In this document: piece after piece, positions 23,889 through 36,446 of the stretch
Layout: the number at the start of each line of letters is the position of its first letter
Numbering within the stretch: position 1 is the first letter of the stretch
Assembly (NCBI GenBank): GCA_038049695.1
Contig: CP142452.1
Span: 75,896,501 to 75,960,500, forward strand
Direction: 5' to 3'
DNA from: Cinnamomum chago
Taxonomy: Eukaryota > Streptophyta > Magnoliopsida > Laurales > Lauraceae
Length of the DNA stretch: 64,000 nucleotides
The notes under the pieces: model-generated
Told to the model about the DNA's origin: nothing
The model's database searches: none
Seen by the model: only the letters and a program-made list of their open reading frames with translations
Position numbers and translations under genes: made by a program

Positions 23889-24815
23889 GAGGAATTTACG
23901 GCGCATGTCCCCGTACAACCTTATACGACTCTTGAGGTCCTAGACACACCGTATTTATAGATAAGGTCCTCAATGTACTTTTTTTTTTTTTTTGTCGTTT
24001 AACGATTGGTAGATATCGACTATTCTGTGGGAACCCAAATAGAAATTGGGTTTTTCAGAAGAGAGAATAGGGAAGGGGAGGATGAGGGAGAAGAGGGGAG
24101 GGGTGGTGTTACATAGGGATTTTTCAATCAGTACTGCTGCCAATCGTTGCAAAAATTACAAGAACAACAACACTATCTGCCCTTTTCTTTTCCATATCAC
24201 ATCAAATCTTCATTAAAACCCAATCAGTTTTCGTAATTCAATGCGACTCCATTGAGCTTTCTGCAAATCCTTAAATGTCAATTTCATAGGGATCTGGCGA
24301 TTTTAGGCCCTCAACTAAGATGAATTTTTCAAAACCCACTCAACCAAAGTAGATACCTCAAATCATGTTGCATTCTTTTTGTTGTCGTTCCAAACAGCGC
24401 CTGCCATATCGATGTGAAGCCATTGAACCTTTTCCGTCTACAAACTGCAAAAGCAGTGATTTTGTTCAGTTTCAACTCATCATTATCTTCTTGCATCAGT
24501 TTCAGCCCCTATCCCCTCCCCTCTGCTCCCTCCTGAAAAACCCAATTTATATTTGGGTTCCCGCAGAATGGTCGATATATCCCTCCTCCTCCCCTCCCCT
24601 CCCATCTTCTCCCTCTTGAAAAACCAAGTTTCTATTTGAGTTCTGTAGAATGGTTGATATCGACCATAAAAATGATCGATATCGACCAATTGCTAAATGA
24701 CAAAAAAAAAAAAAAAATACAAAACGCACCTTGAGGACCTTATCCATAAATACGGTGTATCTGTGACCTCAAGAGTGGTATAGGGTCCCACAGGGACCTG
24801 CGCCGTAAATTCCTC
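23889..24815. mobile_element. Mutator-like foldback element (MULE-MITE), copy 1
   Basis: Flanked by the 9-bp duplication aagggaata (23880-23888 and 24816-24824), the size typical of Mutator-like elements. Long terminal inverted repeats begin gaggaatttacggcgc. They continue for roughly 200 bp through a tract of T or A, 'tcgatatcgacc'-like sequence and polypurine/polypyrimidine blocks. The roughly 400-bp centre (24116-24500) has no transposase and unrelated, more complex sequence, so it may be captured host DNA. Confidence 0.85.
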
Positions 24816-24880
24816 AAGGGAATATGAAATGGTGGTTTACTTTTGTATCTTTTGGTAGAAGGTAAAAGATAATGATACTC

Positions 24881-27498
24881 ATTTTACTTTCTGCAATGTT
24901 CTTCTTTTATCTTTTAGCAGAAAGCAAAAGATAATAACATCTTATTACTTTCTAAACTTCTTTCTTTACGAAGAGGAAAGAAAGTCCGGGAGGGATAAAG
25001 GGACATAAGAAAAAAATGCCAGTCAATTAGATTTTCTCTGCTTGGAGTAAAGAATAAAAGAAGTTGAGGTCAGTTGGAAAGCTTATCATTTTATATTATA
25101 GCGAATGGTTTTCAATTCAATTTTGACTATTAGCTTTTGGTTTTTCCTCTCACTTGATCCCATCAACCTATTTCCAAGGTTACAATACAATTTTACTTGA
25201 ATTAAATTCCAACATTAAAATTTATTTGAGCGTGATTGTTATTCCAATAGATGCTAATTTTGGGTAAATGTTAATTCATGGTGCATTAATAAGTGTGAAG
25301 GGATTGGATTTGTCGTGAGGTATCCCATGCGAAGGTGAAAGAGTTACCTCTCACGCAAGTATGTGAGAGGTACCCTTTAGCAGAATATTACCTTAGATAT
25401 ATATATATATATATATAATCCCTCTTGTACAGTCACTTAAAAGAATAAAATGGGGGTTTGAAGTTAATTTCATACCCCATACCAATGACAAAATGCCCAA
25501 AAAACCCACACATACTTCGTTCATTTCATCTCTATTTAATTATCTAAACTACGTATTCTACTTTATGCAGAAGCAATGGATGTTGAATGGTTGCTAGCAA
25601 TCCCTTTCTTATAGTTTTGTTGTTACTTACTTAGGTTATTATATCCTTGCTAGTTGGGGGGAAGTGCTCCTGTTAACAAGGGTATACTTTTTCCTTTGCA
25701 GTGACTTGATATGCCAACCAATTCATAAAGGTAATTTGTATTTGCAGTTACATTGAGGATATGAGATTATCTAAATATCATTTTAGATAGATGATTATAA
25801 CTCCCAATTTTAAAGTTTAAACTAATAATGGCTTTTCTAAGTGTTTTTGTCTCTGGAATCCAACAACAGTTATTAATGGTTAATCGATGTTAAATTGAAA
25901 ATAGTGTTAACTCTTACAAGAAGGTGAATATAAATAGTTTAAATCTCTCAAAGATAAAAAGTAAGGAGGGGTAGAAAAGAAGGTTAAATTACAATGGTTG
26001 ACGCTCAATGCTTTGTGACACTGTAGAGAAAACAAAACTTTCTCATATTCAGACCATGAGCCAATGCTCTGTGACACTGTAGAGAAAACAAAACTTTCTC
26101 ATATTCAGACCTTGAGCCAGGCCTTGGCTCGGCTCAGCCTTAACCCGTAAGGATAGGGTAAGGGCCAAGGTAGTTTAGGCCCTCCAAGGGCTTTGACCTG
26201 TCCGGGGTAGGCCCTACATATATTGAGGGCTACGCAAGCACAACCTTGGGCCCAGTCCTACTCAACCCTTTGATAGCTTTATCTGCAACCCTCTCCCTTC
26301 TCTCTCTTCCACTTATTGGTGGGGCCCTGTTGGGCTCCACAGCATGGGTGCACAAGGCATGCACCATCAAGTTGGGGATCACCCCTATATAAGGGAGCTT
26401 TTGGGTTAGCTGGTGCGCTACTTATTTTAAAAATTCAAGTACACTGTTTGGAACATAATTCAGGAGAATCACGTGTCGATAGGATATGACTAAGATGATG
26501 ATGATTTTGAATAGAGCTTGAGTTGTAACTCGAGTCCAAGATCGAGTCCCAACAACTCGATTCCGCTTTGAAGTGTGCTAATGAGCATTGTTATATGAAG
26601 GGTTTATCAAGTTTTTCACATAGAAGTCCCAATAAAACTAGAGGGTGAAAACCTGAAAATCCCCAGCTTCTTTTTTAATTCATATTATCATATTTATGTG
26701 TGCCTGTGTGAGGAGCCGAGCTCGACCTATAGTCAGGCTCCAAGTTGAGCCAAAACAAAAATGAAAAATGAGCTCAAGCCATTTTTCCAATGAGCCCATA
26801 AAATAAGCTTCACTCGAGCTCCAACCCATAAAATGTGGGCTCAGCCAACTCAAGCAGAGCCATAGAAAAACATAAAAGAAAAAGGGCTCAAGAGGTGGCT
26901 TGGTTCGTTGACGACCCAAAGTGAAACTAAATTGGGTGTAAAAGTGGAAGAAAGACATAAGGATTAATATATATATCATGGCAGCTACCAAGAACAAACA
27001 ACATTGCAAAAACCAAGTGGGTCTGTTGATTGCCACATGAGCTTAAACGAGTCTTTCTAAGATAATGGCTTTTCTAGTCAACTAAAATATGACCAATAGA
27101 TGCCAACACCCTCTGGGTTAAAACTTAAAACAAAGTTGTAAGAGAAAGGTCAAGATTTACTGTTGCTTGTTCAAAACCCAGTAGTATTGAAGTTGGGCAG
27201 CTGCATGGCAATTGCTTTATCAAAATCATTAGGAGAAACACCACAGATACTTAACAAAAGGAGGCCATTCCTTGTAAAGTCTGGTAGATTACTACTACGT
27301 CGACTCTATACACAAACCCAATGGGTTTAGTCGATCATAGGGTTTTGCCCAAGTGTGGTGTTATTTGACATACTGCAACGATTATAAAATACAAGACGAT
27401 GGCCATGAGATTGAATCATCGCATTACAGCTTGTTACATTCCCCTTGCATTTGCATCTGTATCCTTTCTTCTTCTGCATTTGAGATAAATTCAAGGCA
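24881..27498. other. AT-rich intergenic DNA of the repeat unit
   Basis: No supported gene. Contains a (TA)n tract near 25398-25418, a small hairpin with arms acctctcac/gtgagaggt near 25346-25372, a 56-bp direct duplication (26006-26117) and a GC-richer stretch at 26100-26420. The same content recurs at 53640-56253. Confidence 0.6.
26006..26117. repeat. 56-bp direct tandem duplication
   Basis: 'caatgctttgtgacactgta' at 26006 repeats with near identity at 26062. The second copy of the unit has the same at 54761-54872. Confidence 0.95.
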
Positions 27499-27915
27499 AT
27501 GGGTCGACCTTTCCCCTGGAACGAATGTCCTGATCAAAAGCTCAACAATGCATTAAAAGATCGAATCGGGGATGTTACTTCTCTTGAATGTATTTGGCAA
27601 GATGCAACGATAGGATCTGATGCTAATCTCTCCCGTGGTAGCTTTCCTATCGACGATGCAGCGATACAAGAGTTTAAAAAATGCCTAAATCTCGAGACAG
27701 GAAGCGAAGTCACAGTCTCGGGTTATACTGTGGATGGAAAACGACACAAGCTGAAGCTGAAAATTAACCAGGGTAGTTATGTACTGGAAGGACAATGGAA
27801 AAGTATCATGAACAAATATCAGTGGTCCAAAGAAACAGAAATCTGCTTCTGGGGCGTTCGATATGGAGGAAGAAATAGTGGAGAGCCTTGTTTTGTGTTC
27901 ACCAATAACATCTAG
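27499..27915 (+). CDS. Small B3-domain-like protein, copy 1
   Basis: Single-exon frame of 138 aa. The C-terminal half (about residues 65-130) resembles the second half of a plant B3 DNA-binding fold: a basic beta strand (KRHKLKLKI), then SYVLEGQW in the place of the usual 'YVL..GW', then a charged loop and ICFW in the place of 'GDxIxFW'. This pattern is typical of B3/DUF313-like plant proteins; the N-terminal part is not recognised. If correct it may be a small nuclear DNA-binding protein, but the domain looks incomplete and short. Flanked by intergenic repeats and, 300 bp downstream, by a solo LTR. The encoded protein is identical in the second copy (56254-56670). The call rests on pattern, not on a search. 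Confidence 0.5.
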   Translation: MGRPFPWNECPDQKLNNALKDRIGDVTSLECIWQDATIGSDANLSRGSFPIDDAAIQEFKKCLNLETGSEVTVSGYTVDGKRHKLKLKINQGSYVLEGQWKSIMNKYQWSKETEICFWGVRYGGRNSGEPCFVFTNNI

Positions 27916-28219
27916 AAGACTAGAACAGCGGTGGTGCAGTGTGAGAGTGAGTGTGTGAAAGAGATGGCTAGGTTATAATATGCATGTTGCTGGTTTTAAC
28001 AGAGAGTTAGGATGTCATACAAGTGTTGCTGTTGTTATTAGAGAGAGTGTGATGTTATAGTGCAAATGTTACAATTTTTAGTATGCTTGTTAAATCCATA
28101 GTCGTATTACTATAATCATCTTCTTGAAATATTAGCTTTGTTTAGTTGAGGTTTGAACTTGAGTTGCTATTGTTTTTTATTTATTTCCTTTTTTTCTAGA
28201 AAGAAGCCTGAAGGCTCAG

Positions 28220-30449
28220 TGTCATGACCCGGACCCGAGATCAGAGTCATTAGAGTTAACCCCCGGGTCGCGATGCTCATACTTACTCCCGTTAACTCAG
28301 AATTAACCGAAATTAAAACGAAGTTCACAAGGGATCTTGCATAAGTATCTGTCAATGTACAGTTGTGCGGAAATATACAATAATATACATTGACAACCAT
28401 TTAATAAACCGAATCAGACTATTTACTTTGAAATGAAAAATTCACTTACATTGTTTCAGTTCTTCTATAATCAATCACTGCATATTCAAAATACAATGCA
28501 GGGGACCTCATTTCTAATACTTACAAAACCAAAATGAATAACAAAAGAGTTTATAAAAAGTTTCCAAAATATTTCAATGTATACGCTCTCCAATCATGTC
28601 CATTCGGTTAGACCTCCTGGAGGTATCGAATGGGCCTCCTCCACTGGTGGGACGGTCTCGAAGGGACCGGCACGGACAACTGAGCCTGTAATATCATCAG
28701 TAATACCATGAACACGACGGTTCAACAAGGTATACATATATTTATGACATGTTCACAATTCTTGACAATTCATTGTTTAACAGTGCTAAACAATCTATAA
28801 TAAATACAAGTAACAATGATAATCATATGACAACTACACCAGCATTGGTTTCAACTCCATTCAGTTCTTCCAAATGGAAGCATTTCATATTCATTCATTC
28901 ATTATGTTCAGCCTTTATTAATGACTTATCAATAGGACTCGTCAGTCCTTTGACCTTTCGGTCCAATGAGGTGAGATCTCCCAGTGTCTTGATCAGAGAT
29001 TACTGGTGTCTCACGGAGTTCCGGAACACTCCCAATTCCATCTACTGCAGTAGGATTAGTCAGTTCATTGTTACTTTTCGTAACTGTTCATTTATTAATT
29101 CATTCAATTTCAATTCAGTAATGAGTTGAGGAAACCGCTATGTAGTGCCAGACCAGTTAACAACTCTCATTAATCTTATTCTAATTCTAAACTAATCCTC
29201 GAACCATCCATAAAGTGTAACATTAGTTATTAATGCACGTATTACCATCGATAACATTACTTAGGTGATTATGCATTAGAATAACCTTAGTTAACACTTA
29301 GGGAGGTTTAAACACGATTAACATTAGTCTACAAACTTAGACTTTGAATCTCGGAAAGCCGGACATAAATCTGCACTTCCCAACATTTCTCAGTGGGCTA
29401 GGTCGACCTGGCAAGGCCCAGGTCTACCTGCAGTTGTAAGTGGAAATTGCCTGAATAGTATTTTGGTCAGGTTCCAGAGGAACCTTACCCAGTGTGCCCG
29501 GTCGACCGGGCTAGGTGGCCGGTCGACCGGCCACACTGCAGCAACAGAACACAGAGTTCTGTTATTGCGGGGCCTTGAATGGTTTTCAATCCATTCTTTT
29601 CCTCTTTCTTTCCCTGATGACCTAATAGACAATTAGTGTATAAAATTAACAATAACACACTAATCTTAAACATCTACCTAATCTAACCACAATTAACACA
29701 ATAATTAGGGTTTCAAACCCTTAAATTACCTTAACCTTTGATTCATCATCTATTTCCATCAACTCATAGAAACATCTTAACAATCATAAATACAAGGATA
29801 CACTTGCCTTAGTTTGAAGCTTAGTAGACACAAAAATCCTCTTTTAGCTTGGATTTGAGATAGAAAGCCTCACTTGAAACTTCACTTGATTAAGAAGATG
29901 ACAAAGATGGATGCCTCTTCACTTGTTTCACCTCAATTCACACTTGATGACAAAAGAATGGAAGAAAGAAAAGAAAGAAGAGAAACGGATGAAAGAAATG
30001 AAACAGAGGAAGAAAGTTGACTAGGGTTTGAGATGAATGAAGTTAATTTGCTTATATAAGCTTTATTTTTGCATTGAAGTCCATTAAATTCCTTTAATTC
30101 CAATTCAAGTCACTTAAAGGTCCATTTGATCCGATATTCGTCGAATAACTTCAAGCCTTTTATGAAAATCATCCTACTCGTCAAGATACATATGCTGGTA
30201 TCCGAAGTTTCCGTATTCGACAAAATAAGGAAAAATTCGTATTTCCGAAAAAGTCCTTGGTTTGCTCATTTGAGCTTCATTTCCATTCAATTCATTTCCT
30301 AATCTTGTTTACTCTCTCATCAAGCCTAAATTAGGTTAATTCAATTTCATTTGGTGATAATTCACCATTAAGCCATTTAAACAGGCTTAATTAGCCTTAA
30401 TCTTGATTAATTAGAGTTAATTGTGATTAACTCGGGACGGAGCCTAACA
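28220..30449. mobile_element. Solo LTR, family A, copy 1 (2230 bp)
   Basis: Starts TGTCATGACCC, ends CCTAACA, and is flanked by the 5-bp duplication ctcag (28215-28219 and 30450-30454). No internal domain is present, so it is a solo LTR left by recombination. Orientation is not certain. A palindromic TATA-like sequence (gcttatataagc) lies at 30053-30064. It contains four GGTYRACC palindromes (29401-29528). Length and ends suggest a Ty3/gypsy-type family (inference). Confidence 0.9.
29401..29538. promoter_or_regulatory. GGTYRACC palindrome array in solo LTR A
   Basis: Sites at 29401, 29421 (variant GGTCTACC), 29500 and 29521, that is two pairs with 20- and 21-bp spacing set 99 bp apart. The second pair sits in a larger hairpin (arms 29490-29509 and 29519-29538, 9-nt loop, one mismatch). 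Function unknown; it resembles protein-binding dyads in LTR enhancers. Copy at 58156-58293. Confidence 0.75.
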
Positions 30450-33365
30450 CTCAGTAAACTTAGTTTAAATGATTGAAATGAGATTTCTTGAAACTTGGTT
30501 GAGTGAGTAATGGGTAGTTTTTATTGAGGAGTGGGCTCCACCCAAGGGGGTATATATATTGAAAAGTATTTCCGCTTCCTCTACTAACGCCTTGATGTTT
30601 TTGGTTGGAATGACCAGCTAAAGAAATTCAAGAGTTTTGAGTAATTTCATGATAATGCATTGTGAAGATTTATCATTGGATGGAAATATTACTTGAAATA
30701 AGGATTTGGAGACTCACCATTTTTCCTTTTGTAGATGTGATTTCCTACTCTCTTTTGTATTTGGATATAAATAGAGAAAGTTAATTACAGGGGAGAAATC
30801 TTTTTGAAATGTTCCTTTAAACAAAAGATAATTAATAAATAGTTACAGATGCTATTCCCTAATAAAAGTTTCATTTGTGAAAAAATGTTTCCTCCACCTT
30901 CTATAAGGCAGGAGAAAGTTACGTACATACATATCATTTTCTTTGCAAAAAAGTAGATAACTTATCTTTAAAAAACAAAGGAGTCAAGTGAAGAATAAAC
31001 TTTCTCCTTGAAAAGAAATAGTCTCACTCCCTCAAACACAAGCACCACATGTGAGACCAAAGTGAGATTACCTCATTACTCATTAGACGGGTGGGTGCAC
31101 ACTGACTGCACCACTTAGGTGGGTGGGCTGTTGCTTTCTTCAACCACAGCTTTAGCTTAGGTCTGCAATTTGGATTGGGTTAGATATCGCCGGCCCAACC
31201 TGCATCCAGCTCAACTTTGTATTCTATTTATCCAAACCCACCCAATTGTGGTTAATTCATGTTCAATAATGTCCAAAAAGTTGCCACCATGAATCCCCTA
31301 TATTGGGCAGAATCCCTCATCTAGAAGAAAACGAACCCAATAAACTTAAATAGTAAATATGTATGCTTAAAATCTTTCAAACTAGAAAACAAAGCTGTAG
31401 CCATATCTTACTACACATGTCGCAACTTCTCAAATTAGGAATCACAGGGTGGTTGTTGTGTATAGCACACCTGCTCCGACGGAAAAAACACCAAAGAGAG
31501 AGAGAGAGAGTTTTTGTATATACCGCCTTAAGGTTCATAGAGATGGGCAGGTTTCCATACTTCTCCCTAGCCACTAGGCCAAACTTCGAAACTTCGAAAA
31601 AAAAAAAAAAAACAGCACATAGAGAGAGAGAGAGAGATTTTGTATATACCGCCTTAAGGTTCATAGAACTTGTAAATAGGCTCTCGTGGTTTTAGTATTT
31701 GTATATAATCCCCTTTTTCATTTTAATACCTTCCCTATTTCCAAAATCTATCATCCTAATGAGAATGGGTAACCAGCATCAGATTTATGTTGACTTTTTA
31801 TAAAATGACAGCTTTGCCCTTAAATCCATTAAACAAAATGAGTGTCAGATATTTGCAAAAATATAATTATTTTATCCCACGTACCAGTTGTCTCTCTCCC
31901 AATAGATTTCTCATGCACATGATGCCCAATGATGTATTTTGAAACTTTCAACAATCCAACAATAGGTCGCACATGGACTGGGTCAATTATAACAACTTGC
32001 TTGTCATGATCGATTTGAATTAATGAAATGGGATTCATAGTGATAAATATCGATTTATGTAGGGTTACTCTCTTTCTCTCTCATCAACTGTACTATAGTA
32101 TTTGTCAATGTTACAGGCTTTAGAGAAAACTACAACCAAGCTTTTCAAATTATGCACATTGGGATGAAGAGATAGGCAAAAGGTGTCATTTTACCGTAAA
32201 AACTTATAGTGGTTGAAGGGCTATTGATTCCTGAACATGGAAAGTAATAAAAAAAGGAAAAAGGGGGGATATACACAAATACGAAAACCATAGAGGTGTA
32301 TTTGCAAATCCTAAAAACTTAGGGTGGATATAAAAAAACCCCAAAAAAGTTGCTTAGAAACTATGTAGAAAGACTTGTGATATTATCTTCATCCATTCGT
32401 ACAAGAATTGACTCTTGTGCATTCCAACTTGTGATCATCTTCATTCTAGCTCTGTCTTCCCTAAAAACATATCGCCACGTTAAGAAAAAGAGCCCACTTG
32501 TATCCTTCGTACGTGGATCTAATTTAAGGCATGCTGGTACAGGTATACTTGTATCAACCCCATTTCTTGCCCTGGATGATCCAATCGTTTTTATTTGATC
32601 GGGATTTATATTTTAGACCCCCTTTTGTCAGCTCATTAAGGCAGCTCAAGCTCAGTTTCATTAGGACACAACCCAAGATTAAGCTCAATCCTCAAGCTTT
32701 TTTTAATCAAAGCATGATCCAAATTGATTAAAAAAAAGCAAAAAAGAGTGAAAAAAGGGTTGAAAAGTAGGACAGGCCACTCAAGAATACCCACGAGTAG
32801 GAAAGAAAACTAAAGACTTAAAAGACAACAAAAATTGACAAAAGCAGCAGCAACACCAAAAGCAAGTTTTAACCACCACACAACTCCATAACTCAAATTC
32901 TTATTTCCTAAAATTTTTCTGTTAAAAAGAAGTCACTTTGTTATAAAACTAAAGCTCCCTGGACCTATTTCATACGCGATAGATTTTAAATGAGTTACAA
33001 CTTCAGCTAAGATAAGCAGAAAATCAAATTCTCCTGACCTTAACAAAAGAAATAATAAAACTAATAATATTATTAAATAATATTTTATTATAAGTAGACG
33101 GAGAAGAAATTTGTGTTGTCCCTAATCATGCCATAACTCACTATTATGTGTATAAATTGGTCATAATTTGCCCAATTCTAGTTGGACTTCTGACATCTTG
33201 GATGCTTTTATTGAGACCAATCATTGGGCTCCCTGATCAAATTTGATGCTAAAAGCATCACATTAATCTGAACAGAAAACCTGCTTATCCAAGAGGAGAC
33301 TTTATTTCGAAAATTTGTAACCATGTTACCAAATTTGAAATAAGTCATCAAAATTGTAGCTGGCC
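30450..33365. other. AT-rich intergenic DNA of the repeat unit
   Basis: No supported gene. Contains a 124-bp tandem duplication with GA runs (31490-31668). The rest is AT-rich with short frames lacking motifs. The same content recurs at 59205-62124. Confidence 0.6.
31490..31668. repeat. 124-bp tandem duplication with (GA)n
   Basis: A GA run followed by 'gtatataccgccttaaggtt' occurs at 31516 and again at 31640. The same structure is at 60245-60423. Confidence 0.9.
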
Positions 33366-34539
33366 ATTGGAGGTACAGATAGATAATCTGCAACCCTGTT
33401 TGCCATCCCACCATTGTAAGTTAGCCTACTGAGTCAACAAATTTATGTAGCCTACTGTGTCAAAAAAAATTTGTGTAGCCATGAAATCTCAAGATGGATT
33501 CCTTCATGGCTCAAGATATTCAACTAGAATGATGCAATCCCCTTTTAATTGTAAGGAGTCCGGATCACCTATCGTATTCGAAACTTCCTGAATGAGCCTG
33601 GATCCCCTGTTTCCAGGAATACATATGCGACCTTTTTTAGTAGGGCCTGGAACTCTCGAGGTTTTTCTGTCTAGTGACTCTGTGTACACAAAAACCATGT
33701 ATGTGCCTATCAGAATTATGAATGATTTCCCCCATATATACCAGCCTGTTTGGGTAACAGAATTTCCTTTTTTGTGTAGCTTACATTTCTTAGCAGGAGA
33801 AGACTGTTGGCAGAGTCAGAATTTTCTGGGTGGGAGTGGGGGAGATCCACCAATAATGTTAGTGGACCCACGGATGAAAATCTAAACCATTCTACAATAA
33901 AAGCACGTTCTCTCATTATAGTCTACATAAGATTTTGTCTCCTTTTAAAATACTTATATAAAATACTATAATTAATATAAAAATTATATATAGATCAATC
34001 TGACAGTGAGCCTACATCATATTGGAATGGAACTTCTCAAGAAAAAAAGGGGTAATTCATTTGTGGCCCACCAATAATTTCTAGGCCCATCAATGTTACT
34101 ATAGAGACTATGGCTGCATATGGGCGGTTCGGATCGGTTTAACACTAAAACCAACAACCAAACCTAACCTATCAGTTTTTTAATTAACCAATCCGATCCG
34201 ACTGATGGAGAGGGCTTAAACCGAACCGAACCAAACCAAGCTGTTCGGTTCGGTTCGGTCGGTTTAACCGTTGTTTTTCATTTTATTTTTTTGAAAATCA
34301 GGCATTGAAAATTTCAAAATGATGATCCATCGTCCTTTGCATTTATTCTAATGTTTAGTGCAAACATAAAAATCCAACATTCCAGACTGGACTAAACGCA
34401 TATAAAAAATAATTCTACTCCAAAAAGAGAGTTTGGACTAAACGCAAGCGCACAAAAAAAAAAAAAAAAAACAATAACCAGCTTGCAGTGAAACATTCAT
34501 TCCACATTATACCATTTGGAATTACAATAGAATAATAGT

Positions 34540-36446
34540 TGAAAGTCCTTGTGGATCCTAACCCTAGAGGGGGGGGGGGGGGGTGAATAGGGTGTGCTAC
34601 AACTATGACCAATTAAGACCAATTTTAATTCTTAACTTAAACTAGTCACAAGTGATGATTAAACAATCAATATGCAGAAGCTAATAAACAATCACCACAC
34701 AAGCAAGCACCACAACACCAAGGTTTATAGTGGTTCGGCCTCAATGCCTACGTCCACTACCGGCTTGTGAATCCAACACCCCACCGGATTTCCACTATGT
34801 ATGCTTTTTACTAGGCTAAGCAATAACCCTTACAATGTTGCTTTTCAAGGCTAAACAACAACCTCTCAATGTGCTTTTAGAGGCTAAGCAATAACCTTTA
34901 CAAAATGCTTTTCTTAGGCTAAGCAATAACCTTACACAATGCTTTTCTTAGGCTAAGCAATAACCTTTACAAAACAATATTTCTCTAAGAAAGTGTTTAC
35001 TCAACACTCTAAGAGATTACAATTTAAGCTCAAATAAATTGCCTCTAAATAGGCGGATATGAAAATGAAAATCCTAACTCACACAAACACTCAATGAATG
35101 CAAAGATGTATGCTTATGAAGTGTGTGTGTGAAAACTCCAATCAAGTTTAAAAGTAAGCTCAATCAATTTATGCTTAATGCAATTTGAAAGTTTAAGGCA
35201 TAAAAATATATGATTGAAGTTCTATGCAAATCACTTGAACAATTACATACTTGTGAATGATTTGAAAATCTAAAGATCACAAGTTGTATGAAAGTGTTTA
35301 AGCCTAATCAAGTGATGCATGTGCAATGTTGTTTTCAAAACTAATTAGTTTAACTAAAGTTTAAATGAATGAAAACAACAAGGTAACTTTCAACCAAGAC
35401 AAAGAATCATGCATTAAAGGAAATCAAAGATTTTAGGCTAAGCATGATTAAGAAAGTTTAAAACAAAACTTGGGTTGAAATCAAAGTGATGAATCCAATC
35501 TTGAATATCAAAGATGGAGGGAAGAAAGGATTCAACACATCATTGTTATCATGCTTGAAATCATTTTCCAAAGTTTCAAATAAAGCACATAACAAATGAT
35601 TAATTAAAAGTAAAACTTACTTGGAGATTTAACTTAGTTGATCCAAGCTTAAGCTTTACTTAATGGCCCCTTGATGTCTCTTAGATCATCCCCTTTGTCT
35701 TCTCTCAAAGCTCCTCAAAGAAGGTTTCAAAATCTCCAACCAAAGACAAAGGAAAGAACTCATTTATATCCCCAAAACAGCCCAACGGCTAGTTTACCCG
35801 GTTAACCCCATGACAGGCCGGTTAACCGGGTGCACAACGGTCAGAAAAAGAGCCGTTGTGCTCAGGAGCCCGGTTGACCTGCCCTGTGTGGCCGGTTAAC
35901 CGGGCCTCTTGGCAGGTTGACCTGCCAAACTGGCAGGTTAACCTTGCCTGCAGCCCATTTTTCCCATTTTTTGGGTTTTTGAAGATTTTCTTTGTGGATC
36001 TTTTGGGCCATTAAAATCAAGCTTTTTCACATGTTTTAAGACATTCTAAGATGTTTAAAAACATGAAACACCCAAAGCCAAAAATGATTCAAAAGATTAA
36101 AACCAAAGGCTAGCTTGATTTGATAAAACTCTTTTCAAATGAAATTGCATACACAAATGATTCTTTTTGAGATGAAAGTATGCAAAGCTCAAACCTAAAT
36201 TCACAAGATGATTTTCCAATTATAATGCACAAGGAATTCGGTTTTCAAAAGAGTTTTGGGTTCTAAAACCAATGCATCCAAGTTTAGAATCAAAACATGC
36301 ATAAAACAAAAACTTTTCCAAATCTAAAAACCAATGCATGTATAAAACAAAATTTCAAGACATTTTAAATCAATGCATGTGTGAAATATCAAATGACGCT
36401 AAAGTGCAAATGCATCCATCAAATTGCAAATACAAAATCCCTAACA
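34540..36446 (-). repeat. 3' LTR of the Sirevirus-like element
   Basis: In element orientation starts TGTTAGGG and ends GACTTTCA. A TATA-like box (plus-strand tttata at 35763-35768) lies 32-180 bp downstream, in element orientation, of six GGTYRACC sites. A 15-nt G run (34569-34583) lies near the outer end. Confidence 0.9.
35800..35943. promoter_or_regulatory. GGTYRACC palindrome array in Sirevirus-like 3' LTR
   Basis: Sites at 35800, 35820, 35872, 35894, 35915 and 35936; spacings 20, 52, 22, 21, 21 bp. Placed directly upstream of the LTR TATA box in element orientation, as expected for an enhancer. A further 9-bp hairpin (gcacaacgg/ccgttgtgc) fills the 52-bp gap. The same array is in the 5' LTR at 41773-41916. 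Confidence 0.75.

Larger units (their letters stand above)
22454..33365. repeat. 10.9-kb repeat unit, copy 1 (uninterrupted)
   Basis: The unit starts at 'attggaggtacagatag', which also occurs at 33366 and 62125. It consists of a 0.75-kb front block (to about 23213) and a 10.1-kb body. The body contains a minisatellite, a Mutator-like foldback element, a B3-like gene and a solo LTR. The front block differs from copy 2 at about 2-3% of positions by eye. The junction of front block and body here has no hAT insertion, so it serves as the pre-insertion site for copy 2. Confidence 0.9.

Noticed and set aside
26680..27036. 118-residue minus-strand frame with hydrophobic segments (and its copy at 55435-55791)
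   Set aside because: Aromatic-rich low-complexity translation of intergenic sequence; no start context or known domain.
31377..31664. Overlapping frames on both strands with repeated SLSLSL or RERERE
   Set aside because: Translation of GA microsatellite in a tandem duplication.
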